Assembly: GCA_029747015.1 (NCBI GenBank)
Contig: JAKOGI010001963.1
Span: 68,501 to 132,500, forward strand
Length of the DNA stretch: 64,000 nt
Source of the DNA: Carnegiea gigantea
Taxonomy: Eukaryota > Streptophyta > Magnoliopsida > Caryophyllales > Cactaceae
Direction of reading: 5' to 3'
Each line of letters begins with the position of its first letter. The first letter of the stretch is position 1. The notes beneath the pieces were generated by a model. It was not told the DNA's origin and searched no databases. It saw nothing but the letters and a program-made list of their open reading frames with translations. Both the position numbers and the translations under genes were made by a program. Below, one piece after another: positions 22,491 through 32,631 of the stretch.

Positions 22491-23494
22491 TGTTAGAAAT
22501 TTTAGATTCGAGAATGGGTTCAAAGCATGCCCAAATCACTCTTATGGTTAGCTCTCTTAAAGCTCACATTGAGTTTTTAATATGTTTTGATGAAAGATAA
22601 AAAGAGATTAAAATAAATTGACATATTTATCATGCTATATTTGTTTTATCTTGAGATTATAATGCTGATTATAATTGATAAAATTATGATTGATAATATC
22701 CTTTTTGGTTATGGTGGTTTCCTTATTATTAGGGATCCTTATGTGGTAAATATTTTCTTTCAAGATTTAAATCCTTGATATTTGCCTTGATTATGGAAAG
22801 GGCTACAAATCATCTCAAAGAAAATCTCAATTAGCTAAAAATGGAAGTAGCCATTGAAAAGTCTTCATCAGCTCAAAATATGGAAGTGGCAGTTGAAAGA
22901 ATCTCAAATCAAGCCCAAATTAGCCTTCTAGCCGTTGGTTACTGAGATTGCCAATATTTCAAGAACACTAAACTGCAATCCAAGGCACTGAACTGAAGCT
23001 AGAATCCAAGATGTGCCTAATAGCTAGTTTCCAACAAATCCTCTAAGTTTCTATTATAAATATAGAGCTAAATCATACAGACACAAGAAAGAGAGCAGAA
23101 GCAATTGCCATACTCAATACTCACTTGTATACTTTGCGCTTTAACTTGCTTTACATTTATTCAAGTTATATTATTCAAATTGTAAGTAGGGTGGGATTAT
23201 AGAGTTGAAGGGTCAACTCTACCAATGACTTGTTAAAGGGTCAACTTGTAACTTGGAACTTAAAGTAAGTGTACTCTAGAGTTGTACAATCCCTCCTAAT
23301 AAAATTGGGTTAATCATAGAGTTAGGGAACTCTAGGCAGGACTAAGCCTTGTTGAGGCTAACCTCATTAAAAATTACTCGTATCTTATTTACATTTACTT
23401 TCCACATTTCTATTTTGATTATTTTGAGACTTTGATTATCACCCTATTCACACCTCCCTCTAAGGTGATTTAGCTAGCCAAAATCGGGCTAACA
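22491..23494 (+). repeat. Solo LTR, copia type
   Basis: A 1,004-bp segment begins TGTTAGAAATTT and ends GGGCTAACA, with 6-bp inverted ends TGTTAG/CTAACA. A TATTATAAATATAGAG promoter box lies at about 23052-23067 and a CACCTCCCTCTAAGGTG stretch near the end resembles Sirevirus LTR ends. No internal sequence or partner LTR is nearby. Flanks TGTAT and CTTAT match at only three of five positions, so the target duplication is decayed or the edges are off by a base or two. Confidence 0.6.
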
Positions 23495-23902
23495 CTTATG
23501 AAGGCTTATTTCGTCCCTTTCATTAATGTGTAACTAGGGAATCCACAAATTAACCTTTGGGATGTGACAAAACCCTTTACTTGAACCATTTGCACTCATG
23601 GTTCAAGCTAGCAGCATACCAACGGAGAATTATAATTAAAAAAGATGACGAAGAGACTCAACACCATAATCCTTTGAGAGAAGGTTTATCGCTATCCTTA
23701 GTTATGGTCCCCCCCCCCAAAAAAAAATCGAATATGTCTCCCTTGTCCGGATGATTTGTAGTGGTACCAATAGACACTTGTCCGGATGATTTGTAGTGGT
23801 ACCAATAGACAACGTGGTGGTTATGGCATGTTTATCCAAATGTCTCTTCCCAAGAAACATTTCTTTTAACCATCGTTTAATCCATAATCATATTAGAAAA
23901 TA
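23495..23902. other. Short anonymous stretch
   Basis: No gene. It contains the 35-bp tandem duplication and a C10/A9 homopolymer run near 23709-23727. Confidence 0.5.
23742..23811. repeat. 35-bp exact tandem duplication
   Basis: CTTGTCCGGATGATTTGTAG plus 15 bases occurs twice head-to-tail with no differences (23742-23776 and 23777-23811), so the duplication is recent. Confidence 0.95.
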
Positions 23903-24087
23903 CTCCCTCCATCCCTAAAATTTGTACTATCAAGGGATTGCAAGTTTTTCATAGGTTGTATTATTTAATGAGTTATTTTCTATTTATTTTAGATGAAAGA
24001 AGATTTTTAATACTAATAATAGTAAGAAGAGGTTTTATTTTCGGAACTTGCCAAAGAAAATAAATAAATATTTTAAAACAGAGGAAG
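23903..24087. mobile_element. Stowaway-like MITE (Tc1/mariner)
   Basis: A 185-bp element with left end CTCCCTCCATCCC, right end complement CTTCCTCTGTTTT, and TA on both sides (23901-23902, 24088-24089). The CTCCCTCC terminus is diagnostic of Stowaway MITEs. No coding capacity. Confidence 0.7.
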
Positions 24088-24091
24088 TATG

Positions 24092-24093
<2 letters not shown>

Positions 24094-24168
<75 letters not shown>

Positions 24169-24220
24169 TTAATATATATATATAGATACATATGTATGTA
24201 TATATATGTGTGTGTATATG

Positions 24221-24259
<39 letters not shown>

Positions 24260-24260
24260 A
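24094..24260. repeat. Compound AT/TG microsatellite
   Basis: (AT)n interrupted by AATA steps, then mixed TATG, then (TG)n at about 24236-24258. It abuts the Stowaway-like MITE. Confidence 0.95.
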
Positions 24261-24548
24261 TGTATTGGAATGTTGCAATATTTTAAAATGGAGTTGTCGA
24301 TCCCTTCGCTCAGGCTTTTCCAAACTGAATTTGCAAACTGTTGCATTTTACCAATTTGAGAAATAGACGTGTTCAAGTGCAGCTTTCACTAATTCCAGTC
24401 AATTGGTTGATAATTTCTTCCTTCAGTTTCCTACTTTATGATGCAGATATTGAGAAATTTCGTTGCTCCAGTTCAACAGAGTCCCTGGTTAACAAATCCA
24501 GTTGTTAGAATGCATAAGAAAGTGGCCTTACCACTCAAAAGCTCAAGT
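24261..24548. other. Anonymous flank of copia element 2
   Basis: Nothing recognisable; the last bases before the LTR are CAAGT. Confidence 0.5.
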
Positions 24549-24809
24549 TGTTAACAATGTATTTTGTTATGGTAAATTAAATTGTACTCCTATTATGTTT
24601 AGGAAAGCAAATTATATGCGTGTCATGATTAGAAAACTTAGATGGTTTAGGATTGGGAAGGATTAGGAATTGTTTTTCATCTAGGAACTCCAAGGTAGCC
24701 GTGGGAAGCCAACTACAAACCCAGGCAAGCATATGTATAAAAACGCAGCCTATGTGATTGATGAATAAGAGAGGAACTTCTTTACTTGTTTACATCAATT
24801 CTCTCATCA
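24549..24809 (+). repeat. 5' LTR of copia element 2
   Basis: TGTTAACA to CATCA, 261 bp, with TATAAAAA at about 24736-24743. Confidence 0.9.
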
Positions 24810-24821
24810 TGGTATCAGAGC
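24810..24821 (+). other. Primer binding site, initiator tRNA-Met type
   Basis: TGGTATCAGAGC starts immediately after the LTR. Confidence 0.92.
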
Positions 24822-24841
24822 ACTAGGTTTACAATTCAGTC

Positions 24842-25876
24842 ATGTCAAAAAAATTTGTGATCGATAATACCTCACCCTACTTTGTTCACCCATCAGAAGG
24901 GTCGGGAATCTTAATCACAGCGGTGATCTTTAATGGCGAAAATTACAATCTTTGGGAAAAGGCCATCACTACGGCACTTAGGTCCAAGAACAAGCTTGGA
25001 TTCGTGAATGGCACTATCAAATTGAATGATGGTGCAGACCAATCCGAAAGAGATGCCTGGGAGATGGTAAACTCAACCATATGTTCTTGGCTACTAAACG
25101 TGATTGATCCTAAAATCCGCCCATCAATCGCTTATGCTAATATAGCCAAGATCATGTGGGATGATTTGAAGAAAAGGTATGGGACTTCCGACATACCTAA
25201 AAAGCATGATTTAAAGGCCAAGACTGCAAATTGCAAACAGGGAAGCGGAATGTCTGTTGTAGAGTATTACTCTAAACTTGTAGGACTCTGGAACGAATTG
25301 GACAGTATCATCACACACCATCGCTACACCTGTGGCAATTGCAAGTGTGAGATCAGGCAGAAGCTAGTACGCGACACCGAGGAAGAAAAAACTCATCAGT
25401 TCCTGATGGGGTTGAATGATGAGAAATTTGGCTCTCTTCGAGGTCATATCTTGGCCATGGATCCTCTACCTGGTCTCGAACGAATGTTCAATCTCGTACG
25501 TCAAGAAGAGAGCCACAAGCTGGTTATGAGAGGGCGTGGAGATGAGACCGAAGCTGTCGCCTTTGCTGTGAGCAGTAAGCCACCAGGAAGAGGAGTCGAG
25601 AGAGTATCCTGTAACCACTACGGAAAGCTTGGCCATGAAGAGTCTCAATGCTTCGAGCTCATTGGTTACCCAGCCGACTGGGGAAACCGGGGTCGAGGCA
25701 GAGGAGGTCGAGGAGGCTGTAATGGAAGAGGTGGACGAGCAAGCTCAGGCAGAGGACACGAGGGAGGCAGAGAAGGAGCGCACGCTGCATTAGCCGAGTC
25801 CTCCTCTGATGTTGTCTTTCCCAACAGCGAGCCAACGTCAGTAGCAGTCCCCGAATTCACTCGAGAGCAAATTTAG
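24842..25876 (+). CDS. Copia Gag, 344 residues
   Basis: Capsid/nucleocapsid protein. It starts at ATG 24842, 20 bases past the primer site. Residues about 10-60: copia gag N-terminal signature (SPYFVHPSEGSGILI, GENYNLWEKAITTALRSKNKLGF). Residues about 65-230: UBN2-like gag core (CSWLLNVIDPKIRPSIAYA, WDDLKKRYGTSD, EYYSKLVGLWNELDSI, HQFLMGLNDEKFGSLRGHIL). A CCHC-like knuckle follows: CNHYGKLGHEESQC, with Tyr where the second Cys is expected. The C-terminal third is Arg/Gly-rich (RGRGRGGRGG), an RNA-binding texture. It ends at TAG 25874-25876, in the frame of pol (25877 onward is open in the same frame), so the stop may be mutational. Confidence 0.85.
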   Translation: MSKKFVIDNTSPYFVHPSEGSGILITAVIFNGENYNLWEKAITTALRSKNKLGFVNGTIKLNDGADQSERDAWEMVNSTICSWLLNVIDPKIRPSIAYANIAKIMWDDLKKRYGTSDIPKKHDLKAKTANCKQGSGMSVVEYYSKLVGLWNELDSIITHHRYTCGNCKCEIRQKLVRDTEEEKTHQFLMGLNDEKFGSLRGHILAMDPLPGLERMFNLVRQEESHKLVMRGRGDETEAVAFAVSSKPPGRGVERVSCNHYGKLGHEESQCFELIGYPADWGNRGRGRGGRGGCNGRGGRASSGRGHEGGREGAHAALAESSSDVVFPNSEPTSVAVPEFTREQI

Positions 25877-28261
25877 AAATTGCTCACTCTCATAGAAGCC
25901 CCTAAAGCAAGTGAGAATCTTACAGGTAAGCCGTCATGGCTAATCAACAGTGGGGCTTCCACCCACATGACAGGCGAAGCTCAATTGTTGAAAGACGTAA
26001 CACACATATCACCAGTATTAATTGATCTACCGAATGGAGCAACGACTGTGGCCACAAAACAAGGCACCATTGCTTTGGACAACTTAATCTTGAAGAACAC
26101 TTTGCTCGTTCCCTCTTTAAGTTGCAATCTTGTATCGGTGTCTCATATATGCAAGGATTTGAATTGTACAGTGACGTTTAATGATAACTCTTGTATTTTG
26201 CAGGACCGCACTACGAGGATTCCGATTAGTATGGGTGAGCAACGAGGTGGGGTTTACTACTTCAAGAAGCGACAAAAGAAAAATGATCAAGTTAATGTTG
26301 TCAAAACCAGGCAACTATGGCATCAGCGTATGGGACACCCCTCCAAGGAAATCATGTCCTTTTTCAAAGATTTAAATTGTAATGGTAGTTTTGAGTTAAA
26401 TGAAGAAGTGTGTGAAGCTTGTTATCGTGCCAAACAAATTTGAACTCAGTTTTCTTTAAGTGAGAATAAAGCCGAAACTTTGTTTGAAGTTATTCATTGT
26501 GATATATGGGGACCCTACAAGGTCCCTTCTTCTTGTGGTGCCCATTATTTTCTTAGTGTGGTAGATGACTTTAGTAGGGGTGTGTGGATCTATATGATGA
26601 AAGAAAACAGAGAGGCTGAGCAGCTTCTTAAGAATTTTGTAGTTATGGTGAAAACCCAGTTTGATAAGGTGGTTAAAATTCTTACAAGTAATAACGGGTT
26701 AGAATTCAAATCAGGTGCTATGCAGGAATTCTATGCTCGTCACGGGATGGTACACCAAACAAGTTGTGTGGATACCCCCCAACAGAATGGACGTGTAGAA
26801 CGAAAACATGGACATCTCTTAAATGCGGCTCGTGCCCTAAGATTTCAAGCTAATTTGCCCTTACAATTTTGGGGAGAATGCGTTTTAACTGCGGCTTACT
26901 TGATCAATCGAACACCTAGTCGGCTGTTGCAAGGAAAAACTCCCTATGAGTTGGTTTATAATAAGGTTCCTAGTTATGATCATGTTAAGGTCTTCGGGTG
27001 CTTGTGCTTCGCTAAAAACAATTTTAAGGGACAAGACAAATTCACATCTCGGAGTCGAAAGTATTTATTTGTTGGATATCCCTTTGGAAAGAAAGGGTGG
27101 AGACTGTATGACATAGAAAATCATGTCTTCTTTGTTAGTAGGGATGTTGTTTTCCTTGAAAACCACTTTCCTTTTGCCAGCAACATAGCCTCGGTGGGGC
27201 AACTGGTGCAGCCAACGCCACCCTGGGCTGATGGAGACGCCATTATGCCTTCTAGCCCACCAAGAGAGAATGGGCCGCCTGGGATCATTGAGGGTCTGGG
27301 CGCACGCGGGTGTGAGGCGCACGGGCCTGGGCAGGAGCTGACTACTGGGCCAGAACAACAAGAGGCGTCTGAGTCCAGGGGGAGTGCTGATCACGGGCCT
27401 GAGCAACAGGAGCTTACTGGGCCTGGACTGTCTACGCCTGGATCGCGTGAGCAAGGAAATAGCGCCCAGAACATACTCGGGCCCGAAACTGAACCAAGGC
27501 ACGGTAAGCGGACTAGGAGACCGCCTGCTCATTTGAACGATTACATTTGCTACAGTGCTCAGATCAAAAACCCTGCCTCCACTGCACACTCATATCAAAA
27601 GGAATCTTCAGGTATGTGCTATCCTTTGCATAAATATGTCACTTGCACTAATTTTTCATGTTCCTATCAAAAATTCTTGGCGGCTATTATGAAGGTTCGT
27701 GAACCACATTTTTATCATGAAGCAGTCCAACAAAATGAATGGCGGAAAGCGATGAATGAAGAGCTTTCGGCCCTAGACAAGAATGATACTTGGGACATAG
27801 TGGATCTTCCCATTAGAAAGAAACCCATTGGTTCTAAGTGGGTTTATCGTGTGAAGTACAATTCCAATGGTACTATTCAACGCTACAAGGCTCATCTAGT
27901 AATTCGGGGAGATCATCAAATAGAAGGTATTGATTACAATGAAACTTTGGCCCCTGTAGCTAAATTAACTAGTGTACGATGCTTTCTTTCAGTAGCTATT
28001 GCAAAAGGATGGGAGTTACATCAGCTGGATGTTAACAATGCATTCCTACATGGAGATTTGAATGAAGACGTATACATGAAATTGCCACCTGGATATGCAG
28101 CCTCTAGTCCAACCAAGGTTTGTAAGTTAAAGAAGTCATTATATGGGTTGCGCCAAGCACCCCGCCAATGGTTTGCCAAGTTATCCTCGAAGCTTTGTGA
28201 GTACGGGTTCATTAAGTCCTATGCAGATTATTCTTTGTTTACCTATCGGCAAGGTGATATT
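25877..28261 (+). pseudogene. Copia element 2 Pol, first part
   Basis: Protease: SWLINSGASTHMTG, where the catalytic Asp of DSG is Asn (AAC 25946-25948). Pre-integrase: LWHQRMGHP and CEACYRAK. TGA 26441-26443 interrupts where the family has Arg. Integrase: [26 protein letters not shown] (the second catalytic Asp is Asn, AAT 26690-26692) and [12 protein letters not shown] Pro/Gly-rich linker spans about 27190-27520. RT fingers and palm start near 27710 ([75 protein letters not shown]). It is cut at 28261 by the nested array, just before the catalytic YVDD. Confidence 0.9.
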
Positions 28262-29696
28262 TGTTGAGCGGTAAATTTACCTATTTTACGTGCTTCTTTC
28301 ACCCACTTTTAGCTCATATAATAACTTAATTCTTAGGATTTTACCTTGTTTTATTTATGTTTTGTAGAAAATAACTCCAAATCAAGCAAACGTCGCAGAA
28401 AGGGACGAAGATGGGACAAAACGATGAAAATCAGCGAAAACAGACGAAAAACAGCAGTGCACGGCCATCCTGCAGGGAGGCACGACCGTGCACCGGTGGC
28501 CGAAGCCACGCACGGCCAGCACGGCCAGGCGCACGGCCGTGCGTTCTGGCCGTGCGTGGTGGCGCACGGGCGGCCGTGCGTGGTGGCGCACGGGCGGCCG
28601 TGCGTCGGGCCTGCGTTCGCGATATAACCCCTTTTTGCCAGTTTGTTCAGGGGGTTCGTTCGGGGTTTCTCCTTGGGCGATTTTCTAGGTTAGTTTACGT
28701 TAGGTTTATCCAATAAAAACCTTAATAGGAGGATTAGATTAGGATCTCAGTTGTTTGTATTTTGGGATTCTTGCTTGTGGATTTCAAGTTCTTCAATCAA
28801 TTCAAGCATAAGTTTCCCTCTTCCTTTTCTCTATTTATTTCATTGTTCTTGTTTATATTTTGTTAGTTTTAATTCTTGTATTTGATTTGCCTAAGTTTAT
28901 ATGTTTGATTTTCATTGTTGATTCATGTTATCTAGTTGTTTGAATTCGTTTTATTTCATTGCCTTTGTTTCGTTCTTCGTGTTCATGTTCTTATTTGTTA
29001 GTTTAGGTTTTCATTCGTTTTTTATGATTAGTTGTTAGATTTTGTTGGCTTGGATTGTGATTAGCCTCTTGATGGCTAATTAATCTTGTACTAGGCCTAA
29101 TCATGCCCAATCTTTGCCTAGAACATAGAGTTTTCCTTCACACCCGCCAAGTGTTCGATGAAATGCCTGAGAGGGCTTTCATCCATATTTTTGGGCGATT
29201 GACTTATGCTGAGAGGTGAGGTCAATTTGCTAGTGTGGAAGAGGGAATAGCCGAGTTTGGGACACGAAAGTAGTATCCGAATCGAGTTAGGTCCGGGGTT
29301 GCTAGTTTTGTGGTTTAACTCGCCTAACCCCACGAAAGAAGGTGGTTACACGAGTTAGACTAGCTCATGACCCTTGAGAGAGGGCTTGGGCGGTCTTTGA
29401 TGGTACAACCGACCATCTCTTGTTCATGGTGTGGTTCGGGTAGGTTAGGACCTGTCTTGATTAGTTGGTTCATCACTTGCATCACTTGGTGAAATCACAA
29501 CTCCAAGTCGTTTGTTTCTGTATTTGTAGCGTAGTTTAGTTTCCCCTTCTCACCCTTCGATCCTACCTAGCTTGAGACGCTCTAGTGAACTCTGGTAGTT
29601 GGAAACCAAATTCCCTGTGGACGACACCCCAAGTACTCAACGACATACCTTGCACTTGGGGTTTATAAATATTAAAACTCTGTTTTTCTTACAACA
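28262..29696 (+). repeat. LTR1 of tandem array
   Basis: 1,435 bp. The first ~810 bases (to about 29071) match LTR2; from about 29082 it matches LTR3. It contains a GC-rich palindrome cluster at about 28458-28618, GATATAAC (28620) as a possible TATA-like box, and CCAATAAAAACC (about 28710) as a possible polyadenylation signal. Confidence 0.9.
28458..28618 (+). repeat. GC-rich GCACGG/CCGTGC palindrome cluster in LTR1
   Basis: About 160 bases of strongly GC-rich sequence in an AT-rich LTR, built from GCACGGCC and GGCCGTGC words. A roughly 24-base unit containing GGTGGCGCACGGGCGGCCGT occurs twice in tandem. Equivalent clusters: 32829-32992 (LTR2) and 37189-37345 (LTR3, shorter). The Ala/Arg/Gly-rich open frames across it are compositional artefacts. 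Confidence 0.9.
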
Positions 29697-29702
29697 AGTT
29701 TT

Positions 29703-29720
29703 TGGCGCCGTTGCCGGGGA
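29703..29720 (+). other. Primer binding site of unit 1, tRNA-Asp type
   Basis: TGGCGCCGTTGCCGGGGA, six bases past LTR1, is complementary to the 3' end of plant tRNA-Asp and is the classic Athila/Tat-group primer site. Confidence 0.85.
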
Positions 29721-29807
29721 ATTGGCGTTTTTCGATATTGGGGTTTGCTTAGGCATTCGAGACTAGGCTTTTATTTCCCATCAAAAATTTTAAAAAAAAA
29801 AAATCCA

Positions 29808-31126
29808 ATGGCAATTTTCTATTTTCCCCAATGTGAGCAAGAATTATTTTACCGTTATTGGGATCGTTTACATGCTTATCTTGCTCAATGGGCTTCTTGT
29901 GGATGTTTATATGGGAAATGGGAAATATTGCATGTTGTTGATGAGGGTGTGAATTGTGAGACCCGTGTTCTTTTGGAGCATTGGGATTTCTATACTCGAA
30001 ATGTTGATGAAGCTTGGGAATTACTTGAGTGGTTGGCTTGGGATACTTATGAATTTGAAACTAGTTGTTCTGATTCTTGTACCCCACCCCTTGGCATCCC
30101 TGATTATGCCCCTCCTGTGTGCAAAATTTGCCATTGTTCTGACCACACCAGTACTTGTTGTCCCTATCATATTTCTAATGAAGGCTTTGCTAGACTTAGC
30201 AATATGATAGAGACAATGAATAAGCAACAAGTTGAATTTGCTGAGTTTGTTAATAAACTGAGGGAGTATGACCTATCACCCGAGATTGACCCCCCGAGAT
30301 AGACCCTAGTTCTAGTGCTCCTAGACTTGATGTCAACCTGTGTGATGATGGTGCGTCTTTTCCTTCTCTAGAGTCCGGACTAGAGGACGTACTCGACCCT
30401 CCCTTGATCCCTTCACTCACTGTTGCTTCATCCTTTCCTAATACCCTTTGGGACAACACTGCGCTTATCATGACCTTTTCTGATACACCTTCCCCTTTAG
30501 CTCAGTCGACGGAGTTCGAGGTAGGTGAGACCTTTGGCGTTAGCGCTAGTGTTGAGGAGGATGATACTTGGTCTGGTTCCAACCATGTTGCTATTGAGGT
30601 GCATACTTTTTATGGGACTCCCACAGGGACTTCATGCATGGATGTTGTGGTTGCAGGGCCAACTAGTCCTGATTTTATTGATAATATATCTCCCACCTCT
30701 CTTGATACATCCCATGCTTCCTATTCATGTTCACCACCCTCCCATTCCCCCCAGTGTTGTGATTTATCACTTATCGATTCTCTTGTGATACTTGAGGGGA
30801 ATGAGGCTACCTGCCATAAGTCTCTAGGTACTTTTAGAGGGTATGACCCTTTCCTTGGCCCTTATTGTCTGTACCTAGAGGGCATGCCTAGAGAAATCGT
30901 ATTGATTATTACCTTCGATTATTCTGCTGATTTCTCACAGGTATTTGGTGAGTTTAAGAGGGCACTAACTTTGTTTGCTCTATCTTTACCAGTGTTCTCT
31001 TACTCACACCATTCTGAGCTACATGCAGCTATGCATGATAAGCTCCTGCGAGCTTTGACTGCTTCCGAGCTGACGACTCGCATCTTGAGCGGCAAGGAGT
31101 GGCTGATGCTCCTTAAGTCGTCATAG
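29808..31126 (+). pseudogene. Gag-like ORF of unit 1, broken copy
   Basis: Starts at ATG 29808 after an A-rich tract. It is the same protein as unit 2 (34181-35584): an aromatic and acidic N-terminal half (FPQCEQELFYRYWDRLHAYL), a CCHC knuckle near 30118-30159 (CKICHCSDHTSTCC), and the segment GFARLSNMIETMNKQQVEF. A 14-base micro-duplication at about 30288-30301 (CCCCGAGATAGACC beside the original) adds a stop at 30300-30302 and shifts frame; the rest is open in the new frame to TAG 31124-31126, where unit 2 has Trp (TGG). Two independent lesions make this copy null. Confidence 0.8.
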
Positions 31127-32612
31127 CATAGTTCGGGTACATTCAGTACCCGACCTGGTATACTCGTTCTCACTCTTCTCCTCCCCCCTTCTTTTATTTT
31201 TCTTTTCTTCCCTTTTTGTTTTTGTTTAGTTGTGAATATTAGGATTGTGTTTTTGGTTGGTGATCATCTTGTGGTGAAATGTGGATGTTGTTGAGCCGTT
31301 GTTGGCTATGATCACCATTTTTGTATTTTTGTGGATTTTTATTGTGTTGTGATTGGTGGTGTTAGTTTGTATATCTATATGTGATCTTGTTTTTGTTTGG
31401 GTAAAATTGTGTTTTTGGGAGAATGCGTTAGCTTGTGTATATATGTGTCGATTTTGTATGTTTTGTGTTTGATTTTTGTTTTCTTTATCTTTGTGTGTTG
31501 GTGATGACTCACGGCTCCCAATGAGGACATTGTGAGATTTAGGTGTGGGGGGGTCATCTCCCCTTTGTCTTTTTATTTTTGTGAAAATTTTTCAATTTTT
31601 CTCCTTTTTGTTTGAACTTTTCTTTTCTTTTTGCATTTAAGGGAGTTTTGTACTATTTTGATCAGTCTTGATCCCTGATCCCTTGACTATTAGCTCGTAT
31701 ATAAGTATAATGTGTATGATAGATATTCATCCCCAATCTGTCGTTTTAGACCTCAGTTCTAACCCCAACAGTCCATCGTAATTTTGCAATCCGGTCCTGA
31801 ATTCATGTATTGTCATCATCCTTCATTCTTAGTCTTCCACAATCGACTCTCCCACTGTCTACTGCACAGTTCCCTTTATATGCGCTGGCACCCCCCTTTT
31901 TTCCAAAGCAAAAAAAAAAAAAACAAATTCAAGCGCTACTGGGTGTATCCCTTTGAGGCGTGACATGAGTTTGTAATGAAAAAAATAATAATGGAAAGAA
32001 AAGAAAATGGGGAAGAAAAGAGTTGGAAATGACAAGTACCCCTTTGAGGCATGCGCTACTGGGTGTTACCCTTTGAGGCAATACTGCTACTGGGGAAGCC
32101 TGCTTTCCATGCTAGCCATTCGAAAAGGTAGCTTGTGGCAATTGCGTGGGATTGAGTTTGGTTTTGGTAGGCTTAGTTTCAGGGTGATGATACACTTGCA
32201 CACAGGCACCAGGATGGATTCATTATTTTCATGCGTTGTGGGGTGAAAAGTTGATATCTGAATGCCATTCTTTGGGATGATGTGTCCTGAAATGCATATA
32301 ACGCTTGTGTACAGACTAATATTTGAGCTACTAGGGGGTTTTGGTTGATCCGAACGTGTACAGTTCACCCGGATGTATATATTTTGTTTTGTCATTTTCA
32401 TTTTTCGATTTTGTTTTCCCTTTTCTTTGTTTTCCCTTTTTGAGATTTTGTGGGTATATCTTCTGCAAACCCTCAGGAGACCTTACTCGTCCACTTGGGG
32501 TGACCAAGGGGTTTAAAGGGCTTGTTGCATACGCTAAATGCAACCGTGATTCCTACGAAAGTGAGTTAGTTGTTTACTTTAATTTTTCTTTTATTTTGCT
32601 CGAGGACGAACA
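31127..32612 (+). other. Conserved non-coding tail of unit 1
   Basis: About 1.5 kb with no ORF, nearly identical to 35585-36973 in unit 2. It holds T-rich stretches, an internal GTGTGGGGGGG purine tract (about 31541-31551) and three copies of a GCGCTACTGGGTGT / CCCTTTGAGGC motif at about 31932-31965 and 32037-32083. The conservation suggests an RNA-level role (packaging or dimerisation) or simply recent duplication. Confidence 0.6.
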
Positions 32613-32631
32613 AAAGATAGGTGTGGGGGTG
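32613..32631 (+). other. Polypurine tract of unit 1
   Basis: AAAGATAGGTGTGGGGGTG directly precedes LTR2; the upstream CTCGAGGACGA wording is common before Tat-group 3' LTRs. Confidence 0.7.

Noticed and set aside
23973..24376. Minus-strand open frames rich in Ile/Tyr/His/Thr
   Set aside because: They translate the AT/TG microsatellite and the Stowaway-like MITE.
27065..27589. 174-codon minus-strand frame
   Set aside because: Antisense to the integrase-RT linker of copia element 2.
28458..28618. Regularly repeated palindromic units resembling a CRISPR array
   Set aside because: No unique spacers of even length, plant context, and the units are part of an LTR.
28346..28716. Open frames on both strands across the GC-rich LTR cluster (also 32716-33086 and 37021-37413)
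   Set aside because: Overlapping frames on both strands with Arg/Ala/Gly-rich repeats arise from the GC-rich palindrome array; they lie in LTRs and differ by unit number.
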